From: Dyadobacter sp. UC 10 | Lineage (GTDB): Bacteria; Bacteroidota; Bacteroidia; Cytophagales; Spirosomataceae | Assembly (NCBI RefSeq): GCF_008369915.1 | Contig: NZ_VSRN01000001.1 | Span: 2,910,501-2,974,500 of the forward strand | Reading direction: 5' to 3' | DNA: 64,000 bases | Made by a program: the position numbers and the translations under genes | The notes under the pieces: model-generated | What the model saw: the letters and a program-made list of their open reading frames with translations, nothing else | Told to the model about the DNA's origin: nothing | Databases searched by the model: none | In this document: positions 45,751 through 55,023 of the stretch, one piece after another | Numbering within the stretch: position 1 is the first letter of the stretch | Layout: every line of letters starts with the position of its first letter

Positions 45751-47457
45751 ATGAGAAAATTTAGCCGAATCAAAACAACACTGATCTTCACTGCTGCATT
45801 TGTACTTTTTACTTTCTTAAAAGCGACCTCTCAAAATCCGAATGTGGAGATCGATTTGGATAACCCGGCTATTTCAGGCCTGGATAATGCAATGCAGCTG
45901 ACGCATGCAGGCGATGGTACGAACCGTATTTTTATTGCCGAAAGGGCAGGCACGGTAAAAGTGGTTTTGCCCGCTGCCCCTACCACAGCAGTCCCATTCC
46001 TTAACATGAATGATCCAACTGCTATCGTCAGGTCCGCGGATGGTGAAGATGGCTTGCTAAGTATTGCCTTTCATCCTCAATTTGAGACAAATGGCTTCTT
46101 CTATGTTTATTATACCAATCTCGGCGGCAACCTAGTGGTAGCCAGATATACAGCTTCCGGCAATACTGCCACATCAGCCAGCTATCAGCAGGTTCTCCTG
46201 ATACCGCATCCCGGTGCTACCAACCACAATGGAGGCGAGTTGCATTTCGGGCAGGACGGTTTTCTGTATCTCTCTACAGGAGATGGGGGCGGCGCGAACG
46301 ATGATGCAAACAACGCCCAGAATCCCGGAACCTGGCTCGGCAAAATTTTGCGGATCGATGTAAATGTACCTGATGGCGCTCCATTACCTTACCAGATCCC
46401 GGCTACGAACCCGATTCCAGGGAGCCCGGTTTTTGCTTTGGGGCTGCGCAATCCGTTTAGATGGAGTTTCGACCGGCTTACGGGCGACATGTGGATCGGT
46501 GATGTGGGCCAGGGTGCAAGAGAGGAAATCGATTTTCGTCCCCCTACTCTGATCGCCAATTCCAATTTTGGCTGGCGTTGTTTTGAAGGTGATATCCCAA
46601 CTCCGGGAATCGACCAGACAGGATGTTTGCCGCCTGAAAATTATGTAGCGCCACTTTATGCCTACACCAATGGTGATGACCGTGGTAGGTCGGTAATCGG
46701 CGGAGTAGTTTACAGGGGAACGGCTTATCCGTTGATGTACGGATTTTATATAGGTACTGATTATTTCTCCGGTGATATTCACAAGATACTTCGGAGTCAG
46801 TCTTATATTGGTTATGAGGAGGGGCAACTTGCTGGTACCGTAGATATTGGCGAAGATGAGGCAGGGGAAATTTACGCGGTGAAAGCGAATGCCGTTTATC
46901 AGATTTATGCGGAAGAACCAATGCCCGTCAGACTGGCTAATTTCCAGGGAGAAAAAGGTAATGAAGGTATTAACCTAACCTGGAATACAACGATGGAAGA
47001 AGCATTTGGAAATTTTGAAGTCGAGTTCAGTACGAATGCACGCAACTTCGAAAATGTTGGTACGGTGCAGGCTGCAAATCACGCCACCGGCTCTGCTTAC
47101 CGTTTTTCACATTTGACAAAAAACACAGGAAACCTATACTACCGGCTCAAAATGGTTGATCTGGACGAAACTTTTGAGTATTCCAGGATCATTACAGTAA
47201 AGACAGATGAAAAAATGGCCGGCGCGTATGTTAGGCCGACGATTATCAATGATAACAAGCTGAACCTAAACCTTGATCGCTCGTTTCAGTTCGTAGAGCT
47301 GGTGAATGCGAGCGGGCAGGTTTTTTTACGGGAAGAAATTACCGGCAAAAGCGGTGAGATCAGCATTCCACTACATGAGGCTACTTCCGGGCTATACATT
47401 GTCCGGCTGGAAGACCAGGATGGCATAGTTCAGCAAAAAGTAATTGTAACTGACTAG
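45751..47457 (+). CDS. PQQ-type sugar dehydrogenase with T9SS sorting tail
   Basis: A 568-residue exported beta-propeller of the glucose/sorbosone dehydrogenase family. I start at the ATG at 45751, which carries the signal (IFTAAFVLFTFLKATSQ); the frame is open further upstream but runs through the purM end and terminator. Family landmarks are GLLSIAFHPQFETNGFFYVYY, NHNGGELHFGQDGFLYLSTGDGGG, GLRNPFRWSFD and GDVGQGAREEID. The last 75 residues form a type IX sorting domain closing with GLYIVRLEDQDGIVQQKVIV. It is therefore secreted to the surface or medium. Sugar substrate and cofactor are inferred from the family only. Confidence 0.88.
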   Translation: MRKFSRIKTTLIFTAAFVLFTFLKATSQNPNVEIDLDNPAISGLDNAMQLTHAGDGTNRIFIAERAGTVKVVLPAAPTTAVPFLNMNDPTAIVRSADGEDGLLSIAFHPQFETNGFFYVYYTNLGGNLVVARYTASGNTATSASYQQVLLIPHPGATNHNGGELHFGQDGFLYLSTGDGGGANDDANNAQNPGTWLGKILRIDVNVPDGAPLPYQIPATNPIPGSPVFALGLRNPFRWSFDRLTGDMWIGDVGQGAREEIDFRPPTLIANSNFGWRCFEGDIPTPGIDQTGCLPPENYVAPLYAYTNGDDRGRSVIGGVVYRGTAYPLMYGFYIGTDYFSGDIHKILRSQSYIGYEEGQLAGTVDIGEDEAGEIYAVKANAVYQIYAEEPMPVRLANFQGEKGNEGINLTWNTTMEEAFGNFEVEFSTNARNFENVGTVQAANHATGSAYRFSHLTKNTGNLYYRLKMVDLDETFEYSRIITVKTDEKMAGAYVRPTIINDNKLNLNLDRSFQFVELVNASGQVFLREEITGKSGEISIPLHEATSGLYIVRLEDQDGIVQQKVIVTD

Positions 47458-47482
47458 CGCCTGATTGATTTATAACATGACG

Positions 47483-47519
47483 ATGATCCTTTCCCTGGCC
47501 TGGAAAGGATCATTCTTTT
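47483..47519. terminator. Bidirectional terminator
   Basis: Perfect 12-bp arms ATGATCCTTTCC / GGAAAGGATCAT with a 7-nt loop, followed by TCTTTTG. It sits between two convergent genes and overlaps the stop codon of the leftward one at 47510. Confidence 0.85.
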
Positions 47520-48004
47520 GCAGTAAGCACTTTAATTTCTACTATTTCCCGAACCCATCTCGCCGCCTTTTTATCTTTTGGCGCAATCAACCGAAACGGC
47601 CCTTCGCCTTTTGGGAGCGGCTCTCCGTCTTTTTCAAGCGCCAGCATGATTACCTGATCTGTGAATTCGGGATCAATCTCCGGTAGGGCATAAATGACTT
47701 CGTATCCGTCCGCTGCCTTGATCAGCACATATTTAAGCAGGTTTTTCCCCCGCAATTTCCCGCCAGCCGGTACCCCGGCCTTTTCCAGGATTTCAAATAA
47801 TGCGACACCTTTGAAATCATGCTCTGTGCCGTGGTCACTTACTTTGCACGTAACTTGTTTATAGGAAGCCAGATCTTCCGTTTTTAGCTTCAGTTGCGTC
47901 GCTACTTCACCGCTCACTGTGAGGGTTTGTGCTAATGTCAGATTACCGAAAGCGAGCAGGAGCGACAATGTTACGGCCAGTTTCTTCAATGCTTTTAGTT
48001 TCAT
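47510..48004 (-). CDS. Exported molybdopterin-dependent oxidoreductase-fold protein
   Basis: A 164-residue protein with a Sec signal (LAVTLSLLLAFGNLTLAQ) and a single domain of the sulfite oxidase/YedY molybdopterin fold (Oxidored_molyb). The pattern TVSGEVATQLKLKTEDLASY, VTCKVSDHG, FKGVALFEILEKAG and FRLIAPKDKKAARWVREI is that of the small members of this family. It is less than half the length of sulfite oxidases, so binding of the cofactor is uncertain. It is the last gene of a leftward group with a TonB-dependent receptor and, beyond it, ModE, a molybdenum-linked context. Confidence 0.8.
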   Translation of the reverse strand: MKLKALKKLAVTLSLLLAFGNLTLAQTLTVSGEVATQLKLKTEDLASYKQVTCKVSDHGTEHDFKGVALFEILEKAGVPAGGKLRGKNLLKYVLIKAADGYEVIYALPEIDPEFTDQVIMLALEKDGEPLPKGEGPFRLIAPKDKKAARWVREIVEIKVLTAKE

Positions 48005-48025
48005 ATTTCAGTCTGAATTAATTTT

Positions 48026-50011
48026 TTATTTATTATTTAAATAATTGAATACCAGGTTGATGAAGAAATTTCGACCTGCCTCCGGAAAGCCTTCTACCAG
48101 ACTATAATTTTTGTCGAACATATTATTCACACCTCCCTCCGCGGATATAAACTTGAACATCCTGACCGAAGCCTTTGCATTGACCAGCATGTAAGCTTTT
48201 GCCTGCGTGCCGTAACTGGTACTGTAACGGTCGCTGTTATACTCCGCACTGACCAGCAGGTCGGCGCGTTTGAGAAACGAGAAATCCAGATAGCCGAAAA
48301 CCTTATGTTCGGGCACATTAGTAAAGAAAATCTGTGGATTAGTTTTGTTTTTTCTCCTGATAAAAGAATAGTTGGAGCCGATTTTGAGATTGTTCAGGAT
48401 GTTATAATCCAAACCAGCTTCCGCTCCGTAAAACCGGGCTTTTCCAGCGTTTTGAAGCTGAAACTTGCCGGGCTGGACATTGTCTACCTGCTGAATAATG
48501 TCGGTAATGCTGCTGTTAAAGAGACTTGCCTGCCAATTCAGCTTGTTAGCAATTTTGCCGGAATAGCTGAGATCGAAGTTCAGGGCAACCTCTGCATTCA
48601 GGTCCGGGTTCGGTATTGCCTGTCCCATTCTATAAGAATAGCGGTCTTTAATGGTCGCAAAACGCGTTTTTCGCGCGATCAAAGTACGTATGGATTGATT
48701 ATCTGCCATGTCCCAGAAAAGGCCCAGCTGCGCGTTGACTGCCTTGTTTGTACTATTTTCAAAATCAGTAAGTTCTTTTGTAGCAGCATTGTATTCCTGC
48801 GCCTGAGCTGCATTTCGCATATTGAAGCTGACACCCGGCACGAGCGCTAAGGATGGTGTGAGCTGGTAGGTATTTTCGATTCCAACAGAGGCGGTGTTGT
48901 CAATATAGGCCTGTACCGGTTCATTAAGGTCATTTTCCCGGTGAACATCCCGCTTGTACTGTACATTCACCCTGAAAATGTTACGTCCCAAAGCGCGCGA
49001 CTCAAACTCGGCATTGCCGCCAAAGGTGTAATCGTTATAGTAGCTTTGGAAAGCATAACCTTTCGTTTGTCCAGTATATGTCGCGTCATCGTAGCTAAGC
49101 AGTGAATTGACGAAAGTATCATAATATAGCCGGCTTCTGATCTTACTTTTTTCGCCTAATGCGGTATTTGAAATAAAATAAAGGCTCTGTTTGTCCCACT
49201 TTGGCCATTTCCAAAAGCGCGTCATGACTTTCGGATCGTCGCCCACATAAGGCGGGTTACCTTTCTCGCCTGTCTGATAGACATAACCGATCACATATTC
49301 ATCGGTGGCGTTGGGCGTGAAACCTATTTTTGCACTGGCTTTACGGTCGTCGCGATAGGCATTTTCCCTCTCCCGAATTGTCTGGAATTTTTTTAAATTG
49401 AAATCATCAGACAGGGGATAAGTATCCTGTTTTAGCTGGGAAATACCTGCCTGAAAGTAAAATTTATCAAACCTGGAACCCACATTCACATTCCAGCGAT
49501 ATCCGTTTCCGCTGTAAATACCCGCTCTTCCGTTGATTTCAAATTTTTCAACCGGCTTTCTTGATACCAGGTTGATAGCGCCCCCCATGGTGTTGGCACC
49601 ATATAAAATCGATGCAAAACCTTTGGAGACATTGATTTCGGCCAGATCGAAAGTGGTAAACCTGCCCATGTCGATATAACCGTCGTAAGGAACATATACA
49701 GGCACTCCATCGATAAAAACAGGAGTTTGCCTGAGGTCAAAACCTCTAACATACACCACAGATTCATTACGCGGGCCGATATTACCGATACTTATACCGG
49801 GAAGTGTATTCAGTGCACCGGCAATATCCGTCCGGTTGAACCGCTCGATCTCCCGGGAAGAAATCCGCTGACTACTATCTGTCACCATTTTTCCCGGAAT
49901 AGTCACTTCCCCGAGGTCAAAAGTCCTGCTGGAAACTGTTGGCTGCGACTGGGCAGATAAAGATTGGCCAGAAAGTATTAATAAAGTTAAAAGAGGAAAA
50001 ACTCTGATCAT
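48026..50011 (-). CDS. TonB-dependent receptor, probably molybdenum-linked
   Basis: A 661-residue outer-membrane receptor with a signal (FPLLTLLILSGQSLSAQ), a plug domain (ALNTLPGISIGNIGPRNESV, YVRGFDLRQTPVFIDGVPV, ILYGANTMGGAINLVSRKP) and a 22-strand-type barrel ending in a terminal aromatic/asparagine-rich strand (NLVFNYLNNK). No SusD partner or N-terminal CarboxypepD domain. It lies 21 bp before the Oxidored_molyb-fold gene and downstream of ModE. Import of molybdate, tungstate or a metal chelate is an inference from this context. An inverted repeat lies directly upstream at 50016. Confidence 0.9.
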   Translation of the reverse strand: MIRVFPLLTLLILSGQSLSAQSQPTVSSRTFDLGEVTIPGKMVTDSSQRISSREIERFNRTDIAGALNTLPGISIGNIGPRNESVVYVRGFDLRQTPVFIDGVPVYVPYDGYIDMGRFTTFDLAEINVSKGFASILYGANTMGGAINLVSRKPVEKFEINGRAGIYSGNGYRWNVNVGSRFDKFYFQAGISQLKQDTYPLSDDFNLKKFQTIRERENAYRDDRKASAKIGFTPNATDEYVIGYVYQTGEKGNPPYVGDDPKVMTRFWKWPKWDKQSLYFISNTALGEKSKIRSRLYYDTFVNSLLSYDDATYTGQTKGYAFQSYYNDYTFGGNAEFESRALGRNIFRVNVQYKRDVHRENDLNEPVQAYIDNTASVGIENTYQLTPSLALVPGVSFNMRNAAQAQEYNAATKELTDFENSTNKAVNAQLGLFWDMADNQSIRTLIARKTRFATIKDRYSYRMGQAIPNPDLNAEVALNFDLSYSGKIANKLNWQASLFNSSITDIIQQVDNVQPGKFQLQNAGKARFYGAEAGLDYNILNNLKIGSNYSFIRRKNKTNPQIFFTNVPEHKVFGYLDFSFLKRADLLVSAEYNSDRYSTSYGTQAKAYMLVNAKASVRMFKFISAEGGVNNMFDKNYSLVEGFPEAGRNFFINLVFNYLNNK

Positions 50012-50015
50012 AAAA

Positions 50016-50041
50016 GCGATATGTACAGACGACTATATCGC
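50016..50041. promoter_or_regulatory. Candidate operator before the TonB-dependent receptor
   Basis: Perfect 7-bp arms GCGATAT and ATATCGC are separated by 12 nt and begin 5 nt upstream of the receptor start codon. Known ModE sites are inverted repeats of TATAT-containing arms; this one is similar in kind but is not a match to the E. coli consensus. Confidence 0.45.
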
Positions 50042-50080
50042 AAATATAAAGCGTGCTATTCTTAATTGCTAAGGGGAAAT

Positions 50081-50434
50081 TCAAATAAGGGATAGAAGTT
50101 GTTTTTCTGCGGCTACAATCTCGCTGAGCCTGGTATTCAGATTTTTGTAGGCTTCAATTACCTTTTTTGCAGTTTCTGTCAACTCGGTCCCACCGCCTTG
50201 CTGACCGCCTTTATGGGTGATCACATAGGGTTGTTGTCCGTGGGTATTCATGTGGTCTACCATTGCCCAGGCTTTTTTATAAGACATTCCCATTGCTTTC
50301 GCAGCCTGGACAATGGAGCCTGTTTCCTGGATCTTTTCCAGCAATTCGAGCCTGCCCGGGCCGAAAAACTTGACCTCGTCGACAAACACCCAGTGCCGGA
50401 CTAATAAGCTTACTTTTCTTTCCATTTTCGTCAT
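50081..50434 (-). CDS. ModE-type molybdate-responsive regulator (DNA-binding domain only)
   Basis: A 117-residue winged-helix protein matching the N-terminal domain of ModE: FFGPGRLELLEKIQETGSI near 22-40, VQAAKAMGMSYKKAWAMVDHMN as recognition segment, and GGQQGGGTELTETAKKVIEAY. The two molybdate-binding (Mop/TOBE) domains of E. coli ModE are absent, so sensing, if any, must differ. I start at 50434 (MTKMERKV), because a longer frame from 50512 reads through a hairpin. It precedes the receptor and the Oxidored_molyb-fold genes on the same strand. Confidence 0.82.
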   Translation of the reverse strand: MTKMERKVSLLVRHWVFVDEVKFFGPGRLELLEKIQETGSIVQAAKAMGMSYKKAWAMVDHMNTHGQQPYVITHKGGQQGGGTELTETAKKVIEAYKNLNTRLSEIVAAEKQLLSLI

Positions 50435-50472
50435 TTTTAAATGCGGCTCACACAAAAATAGCAGCTCAAAAG

Positions 50473-50510
50473 CAGAAACACCTTGTCCGCAGCGCAGGCA
50501 AGGTGTTTTC
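50473..50510 (-). other. Hairpin in the modE leader
   Basis: Perfect 10-bp arms AAACACCTTG / CAAGGTGTTT enclose about 15 GC-rich bases. On the minus strand it is followed by TCTGCTTTT. It could be a terminator for the upstream gene or a structured leader; the sequence does not decide between these. Confidence 0.45.
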
Positions 50511-50568
50511 ATTATACAACCCTATTAAACCCAATTTAATTTTTGATCAAATATGGAGTTGTAAATTT

Positions 50569-50602
50569 ATGGAAATATTCCATTAATATGGATTTAATCC
50601 AT
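50569..50602. promoter_or_regulatory. Two 15-bp palindromes upstream of modE
   Basis: ATGGAAATATTCCAT (50569-50583) and ATGGATTTAATCCAT (50588-50602) share the form ATGGA-N5-TCCAT and have centres 19 bp apart, close to two helical turns. They lie upstream of modE and look like a paired operator. Confidence 0.6.
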
Positions 50603-50616
50603 CAATATTTCTTTGT

Positions 50617-51626
50617 TCAGTTTTTTACCTCAAGTACGATTAACTGCGTCCGCTGATTTGCCCTGAAATTGTCGTCGCTAATGAGGTAAAGTGTTCTGTT
50701 TCCATTTTCCTTTGATCCCCAGGTCATCCCTTCGAGATTGTCAGGCAGCCAGCCGGTTTTAACAGCAGGCATGTATGTGGGATCGTTAAAATCAAACAGC
50801 ATCTTCGTTTTTTCAATAATCGCCTGTTTTTCCTTGATAGTGGCAAGGAATAGTTTTACCTGACAGCCGTTTGGCGGCCATCATAACATCTTTCCAGCAC
50901 CAGCAAGTGCTGATCATCCAGTGCCAGAATTTCGGAAATTCCGTTTCCCAACGTGGAGGTAAAAGCTTGCGTACTGTCCATACAGACGCAGCGGTTAATT
51001 TCGTAGCGGTAATCTTTTTTCTTCTTTTTGTTAAAATTATAATGCCGCCTGCGTCCCTGGCGATAGGTTACTTTTCTAAAAACCGTAAAATTGTCCTTCC
51101 CGCAGGTAGCCGAACCACCCGATTCGAATGCGAACCACAAATCATTGTTGGGCATGATCGCTAATCCCTCAATGCCTCGGTTGGAAGTAAGATACATGCC
51201 TGGGCGCGACTCGGTGAAAACCACTTCCGGTTTCCGGCCTTCTTTCCAGAATGCGATTTTGCTTTCTTCATCCTCTTCCATCACAAAGTAAAAACCTTGC
51301 TGACCGGGATGATAGCGGATCGACTCTACGTTCTGCACATCGGGTAAGGTCTGGAAATCCCCGAAAGTCTGATTGATATCACCAGCTGCCAGCCTTAAGT
51401 TGAAGAAAGTACTTGTTTTTGCCACCTTTTCGCGGTCGGCAACTACCAGCCATTTGTCTGTATCTGCCCGGTATTCCATAGCAGATAGCCCTCCCGCACG
51501 TTCGCTGAGCGACGGGTTCAGCTGTGTTTTATCAAATGTTGTTAATGATTTGATACTCAATTCAAAAACCTGTGCAGCTGAACAAAAAGGGCCGAGGCAA
51601 AAAAGAATGGATAAAAGGCTTTTCAT
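50617..51626 (-). pseudogene. Esterase-like phytase-family gene, frameshifted
   Basis: Two frames together encode one protein of the 'esterase-like activity of phytase' family (beta-propeller, about 330 residues). The first part (51626 to 50856, 256 residues) has a signal peptide (LLSILFCLGPFCSAAQ) and runs through GIEGLAIMPNNDLWFAFE to LDDQHLLVLERCYDG, then stops. The remainder continues in another frame as QVKLFLATIKEKQ and on to GWLPDNLEGMTWG and LYLISDDNF, the expected C-terminus, ending at 50617. One missing base near 50865-50872 explains the shift. No slippery heptamer is seen. It may be a true pseudogene or a sequencing error. Confidence 0.8.
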
Positions 51627-51731
51627 GCAGGATCGCGTTCGCTATTTTTACCTCATTTAACGGTGAGAAATAGCCGGTTTCTAAATATTAACAGCCCCTC
51701 CGATATTAGCTGGACAACTTTACAAGATATA

Positions 51732-53897
51732 ATGGCTTTTTGCTTACTCCTTCTTTCTGTCGCGTTATTTTTTGTCCTGTTCCTGCTTACCCGTCCCGCC
51801 GAAAGTATTTATACCAATATCCGGACTTCGTTCATTTACGCATTGCTTGCAAATGCAGGAGTGATTTTCATATACAATGAAGTTTTTTCTGCCCTTGATG
51901 CCGTCAATGCTTCCACGGCCAAAATGTTCTGGTCTGCTGAGGTACTTGTATTGATTGGCTTCACAGTTTATGTACATATTGCGGGGCGCATTCGCAATAC
52001 CTACCTGGCTAGGTTAGTGGATGTATCGCAGCTGAAAGGTGTGCAGCCTGCATATAAATGGATCATTTTATGTGCGCTGTTATTTTACGTTTTGCCGCTG
52101 TTTTTCCTGGCTGTATACGCGCCTCCCAATAACTACGATTCCCACCTCTACCATTTAACACGGATCCTGCTGTGGATCAATAATGGTAATCTGGACCATT
52201 TTCCAACGATGTACCTGCAACAACTTTACCTCAATGTATTTGCAGAATACCTGGTGCTCGACACATTTCTGCTCTCCGGTTCAGACCAGTTTTCGGGGCT
52301 TGTTCAGTTTGGTGCATTTTTGGGATCGTTGTCGGGGATCGGCCTGCTCGCGAAACATTTTGGTATGAAACAGGGTGGACAGCTGCTCGCAACCGTGTTC
52401 CTGCTTACATTACCTATCGGGATTTTTGAAAGTACCAGTACGCAGGTCGATTACTGCGCATGCTTCTTTTTCATCTGTTATGTTTATTTTGGATATCAGT
52501 TGCTGAATAGGAGGTCGGCGCTGACGCTTGCTGCATTTCTGTTGTCGCTCGCATTCGGCGGGCTTTCCAAATACACGATCTTCCTGTTTGCCCTGCCTTT
52601 TACAGTCTATTTTGCTGTAAAAATTCTCGTCCAATACCGCCTACTATATGCAGGTCGCGTATTACTTCTCGCAATAATGTGCCTCATGATAGTTTTCGGG
52701 CCACTTTTTTATAGAAACTACACTTTGTTCGGGCACGTGATGAGGCCGCTTCGCACGACGGTCTTCGCTTCCGAAGTGCTGAACACACAAAAGCACTCGG
52801 TCACTTATACGCTCTCCGGAATAATAAAGAACGCAGGTCTGAACCTCGGACTACCCGATACCCGCTTCAACCGATTCGTAGATACCGGCATCAGGGATTT
52901 CCACAAAAGTATGGGCGTAGATATCAATGATCAGGAGTTGAGTGTGGATGATTTTGTGGTCAAATATTCAGTTCATGAGGATATGGTGCCCAATACGCTG
53001 CACTTCTGGATTATTCTGATCATGAGTATCATGCTGCTGTTTGTCCCGGGCCGGTGGGATGTCAAATGGCTTTGGATCTGTGCGGTGCTTGGGTTTGTCG
53101 CTTTTTGTACGCTGATGAAATTTCAATTGTGGAGTACCCGCACTCAAATGCCGTTTTTTGCAATGGGAGCATTGCTGGTCGCATTTGTTTTTACCAATTT
53201 TCGCTGGAAACAGACGTTGCTGGCCATTCCGCTGATGCTGGCTTCTCTTCCTTTCGTTTATGGAAATCCGAATAAGGAGCTAGTTTCGATCAACTTTCTA
53301 ACCCGAAAAGCGATCGGGCATATTCCGGTTGCAATCTGTGAAACGGGCGGTGAGCAGGCAGCATTATACGAAAAATACCTCGGCGCATATTATCAATTTC
53401 CTGGCGCAGATCACTGTCATCCCCTCAAATCCTGGCCAGGTTACAGCGAGCGCCGAAAGGTTTTCGGGTTGCTTGAAAAAGTAGGCTACTACGATCTTGA
53501 CCGCTCTTCCAATATCATAGGTATGGAACGCGGCAAAGCCTATTTTCTCAGCCACCCAAACAACTACATTAATTTTAAACCGCTGCTCGATCAAATTGAA
53601 GGAGACAACAGGAACGTTGGGATATTTTTAAAACGCAATAATGGTTTCTATCATTTCTGGGGTGCGATCGCCAGCAAGGTTGAAAAACCTGGAAAAATGG
53701 CTTATATCCGCTATAACCAGGAGCTGATGGTATTGAAAAATGCGCAAAAGGATTTCTGTTACGATTACATTCTATCCGACGATCCCTCACTTCTGGCCGA
53801 ATTTGTCCCTGAAAATAACATCGACACCATTTACACCAGTCCGTTATTCCAGCTGGTAAAACTTAAAAAAACCAGTTGTGACAGGAGCTTGTTCTGA
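51732..53897 (+). CDS. Polytopic GT-C-like glycosyltransferase / membrane protein
   Basis: About 721 residues with 10-12 predicted membrane helices. It resembles the GT39/ArnT-like GT-C class: after the first helices a luminal loop holds the acidic segment APPNNYDSHLYHLTRILLWINNG, where a catalytic aspartate would be expected. The C-terminal 230 residues are soluble. I use the ATG at 51732; a GTG at 51663 would add 23 residues before the first helix. It is divergent from the phytase-family pseudogene and convergent (3 bp) with the dienelactone hydrolase. Sugar donor and acceptor are unknown. Confidence 0.68.
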   Translation: MAFCLLLLSVALFFVLFLLTRPAESIYTNIRTSFIYALLANAGVIFIYNEVFSALDAVNASTAKMFWSAEVLVLIGFTVYVHIAGRIRNTYLARLVDVSQLKGVQPAYKWIILCALLFYVLPLFFLAVYAPPNNYDSHLYHLTRILLWINNGNLDHFPTMYLQQLYLNVFAEYLVLDTFLLSGSDQFSGLVQFGAFLGSLSGIGLLAKHFGMKQGGQLLATVFLLTLPIGIFESTSTQVDYCACFFFICYVYFGYQLLNRRSALTLAAFLLSLAFGGLSKYTIFLFALPFTVYFAVKILVQYRLLYAGRVLLLAIMCLMIVFGPLFYRNYTLFGHVMRPLRTTVFASEVLNTQKHSVTYTLSGIIKNAGLNLGLPDTRFNRFVDTGIRDFHKSMGVDINDQELSVDDFVVKYSVHEDMVPNTLHFWIILIMSIMLLFVPGRWDVKWLWICAVLGFVAFCTLMKFQLWSTRTQMPFFAMGALLVAFVFTNFRWKQTLLAIPLMLASLPFVYGNPNKELVSINFLTRKAIGHIPVAICETGGEQAALYEKYLGAYYQFPGADHCHPLKSWPGYSERRKVFGLLEKVGYYDLDRSSNIIGMERGKAYFLSHPNNYINFKPLLDQIEGDNRNVGIFLKRNNGFYHFWGAIASKVEKPGKMAYIRYNQELMVLKNAQKDFCYDYILSDDPSLLAEFVPENNIDTIYTSPLFQLVKLKKTSCDRSLF

Positions 53898-53900
53898 GCG

Positions 53901-54788
53901 TTATGCCAGCTTTTCTTTGAAAAAATCGACTGTGCGTTTCCAGGCGAGCTCCGCGGCAGCCTTGTCGTAGCGGGGCGTGGTATCGTTGTGAAAACCGTGA
54001 TTTACATCAGGATACATATGGGCTGTATATTCTTTTTTATTTTCCTTCAATGCCTTCTCGTATGCAGGCCAGCCTTCGTTGACGCGCGTATCCAGTGAAG
54101 CATAGTGCAAAAGCAGCGGCGCTTTTATCTTCGGAACATCCTCGGGCGCAGGCTGACCGCCATAAAAAGGTACAGAAGCAGAAAGTTCAGGAATGCGGAC
54201 GGCCATCATATTGGCGATTCCGCCGCCAAAGCAAAAGCCGACCACGCCTACTTTTCCATTACAGTCTTTGTGATTTTTGAGGTAATCGTAGGCAGCAATA
54301 AAGTCTTCCGACATCTCATTTCTGTCGCGCTTGCTCTGCATTTCCCTGCCCTGATCATCATTTCCCGGATACCCACCCAGCGGCGTCAGTGCGTCGGGTG
54401 CGAGGGAAACGAACCCTGCCAGCGCAGCTCTCCGTGCAACGTCTTCAATGTGCGGGTTCAGGCCCCGGTTTTCATGGACAACAATGATCCCGCCCAGTTT
54501 ACCGGTAGCACCTTCCGGTTTCGACAAAAGTGCCTTGATACTCTTACCGCCTTTGGGGGAATCGTAAGTAATATAATCTGATTTTAACCGGGGATCATTC
54601 GCTGGTATTTGTACAAAGCCTTTGTAGTCAGGCATTAAAAAGCTCATCAACGATGCTACGGTAATCCCGCCAACCGCGTAGGCAGACAGACTTTGCATAA
54701 AATTTCTTCTGTCGATCCGGTCGTGCGCATAGTCGTCGTAAAGATCAAAAACCTCCTGTTTGATATCTTCTTTTCTGATCTGGCTCAT
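53901..54788 (-). CDS. Dienelactone hydrolase family protein, Tat-like signal
   Basis: A 295-residue alpha/beta hydrolase. The N-terminus has an RRNFMQSL twin-arginine-like motif and a hydrophobic helix (residues 28-52) that anchors or exports it. The dienelactone hydrolase triad is visible as Cys186 in GFCFGGG, Asp233 in [11 protein letters not shown] and His264 in [25 protein letters not shown] near 105-120 is also typical. The cysteine nucleophile separates it from serine hydrolases. Substrate unknown. It forms a single-gene unit with hairpins upstream. Confidence 0.88.
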   Translation of the reverse strand: MSQIRKEDIKQEVFDLYDDYAHDRIDRRNFMQSLSAYAVGGITVASLMSFLMPDYKGFVQIPANDPRLKSDYITYDSPKGGKSIKALLSKPEGATGKLGGIIVVHENRGLNPHIEDVARRAALAGFVSLAPDALTPLGGYPGNDDQGREMQSKRDRNEMSEDFIAAYDYLKNHKDCNGKVGVVGFCFGGGIANMMAVRIPELSASVPFYGGQPAPEDVPKIKAPLLLHYASLDTRVNEGWPAYEKALKENKKEYTAHMYPDVNHGFHNDTTPRYDKAAAELAWKRTVDFFKEKLA

Positions 54789-54845
54789 GTTCGCTTTCGG
54801 TTAAAGTGTTATTTTAATGAAAGCTATTTTCGTTACAGACATACT

Positions 54846-54906
54846 AAAAAAAGGCTCAAAATAGGTGGCAGACTAAATGTCCGCATCCTGTTCTGAGCCT
54901 TTTTTT
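54846..54906. terminator. Bidirectional terminator-like hairpin
   Basis: 13-bp perfect arms AAAAAAAGGCTCA / TGAGCCTTTTTTT with a long 35-nt loop. On the minus strand it would end transcripts of the lipoprotein gene at 55024. Confidence 0.65.
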
Positions 54907-54925
54907 TAGAACGTGTTTACCGAAA

Positions 54926-54974
54926 ATGGACTCTAAAAACACTACCCAATCGTCTAGGTGTTTTTAGAGTCCAT
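54926..54974. repeat. 17-bp perfect inverted repeat
   Basis: The arms at 54926-54942 (ATGGACTCTAAAAACAC) and 54958-54974 are exact reverse complements with a 15-nt loop. There is no T-run directly after it. It marks the left edge of the AT-rich island. Confidence 0.85.
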
Positions 54975-55023
54975 AAAATGCAAAAGCCCAGTCCGACTAT
55001 ACGCGTTGAAGCTATTGTTTCAA

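Noticed and set aside
50473..50510. Moco riboswitch in the modE leader
   Set aside because: Only one simple hairpin is visible; the multi-stem structure of the known Moco RNA is not apparent.
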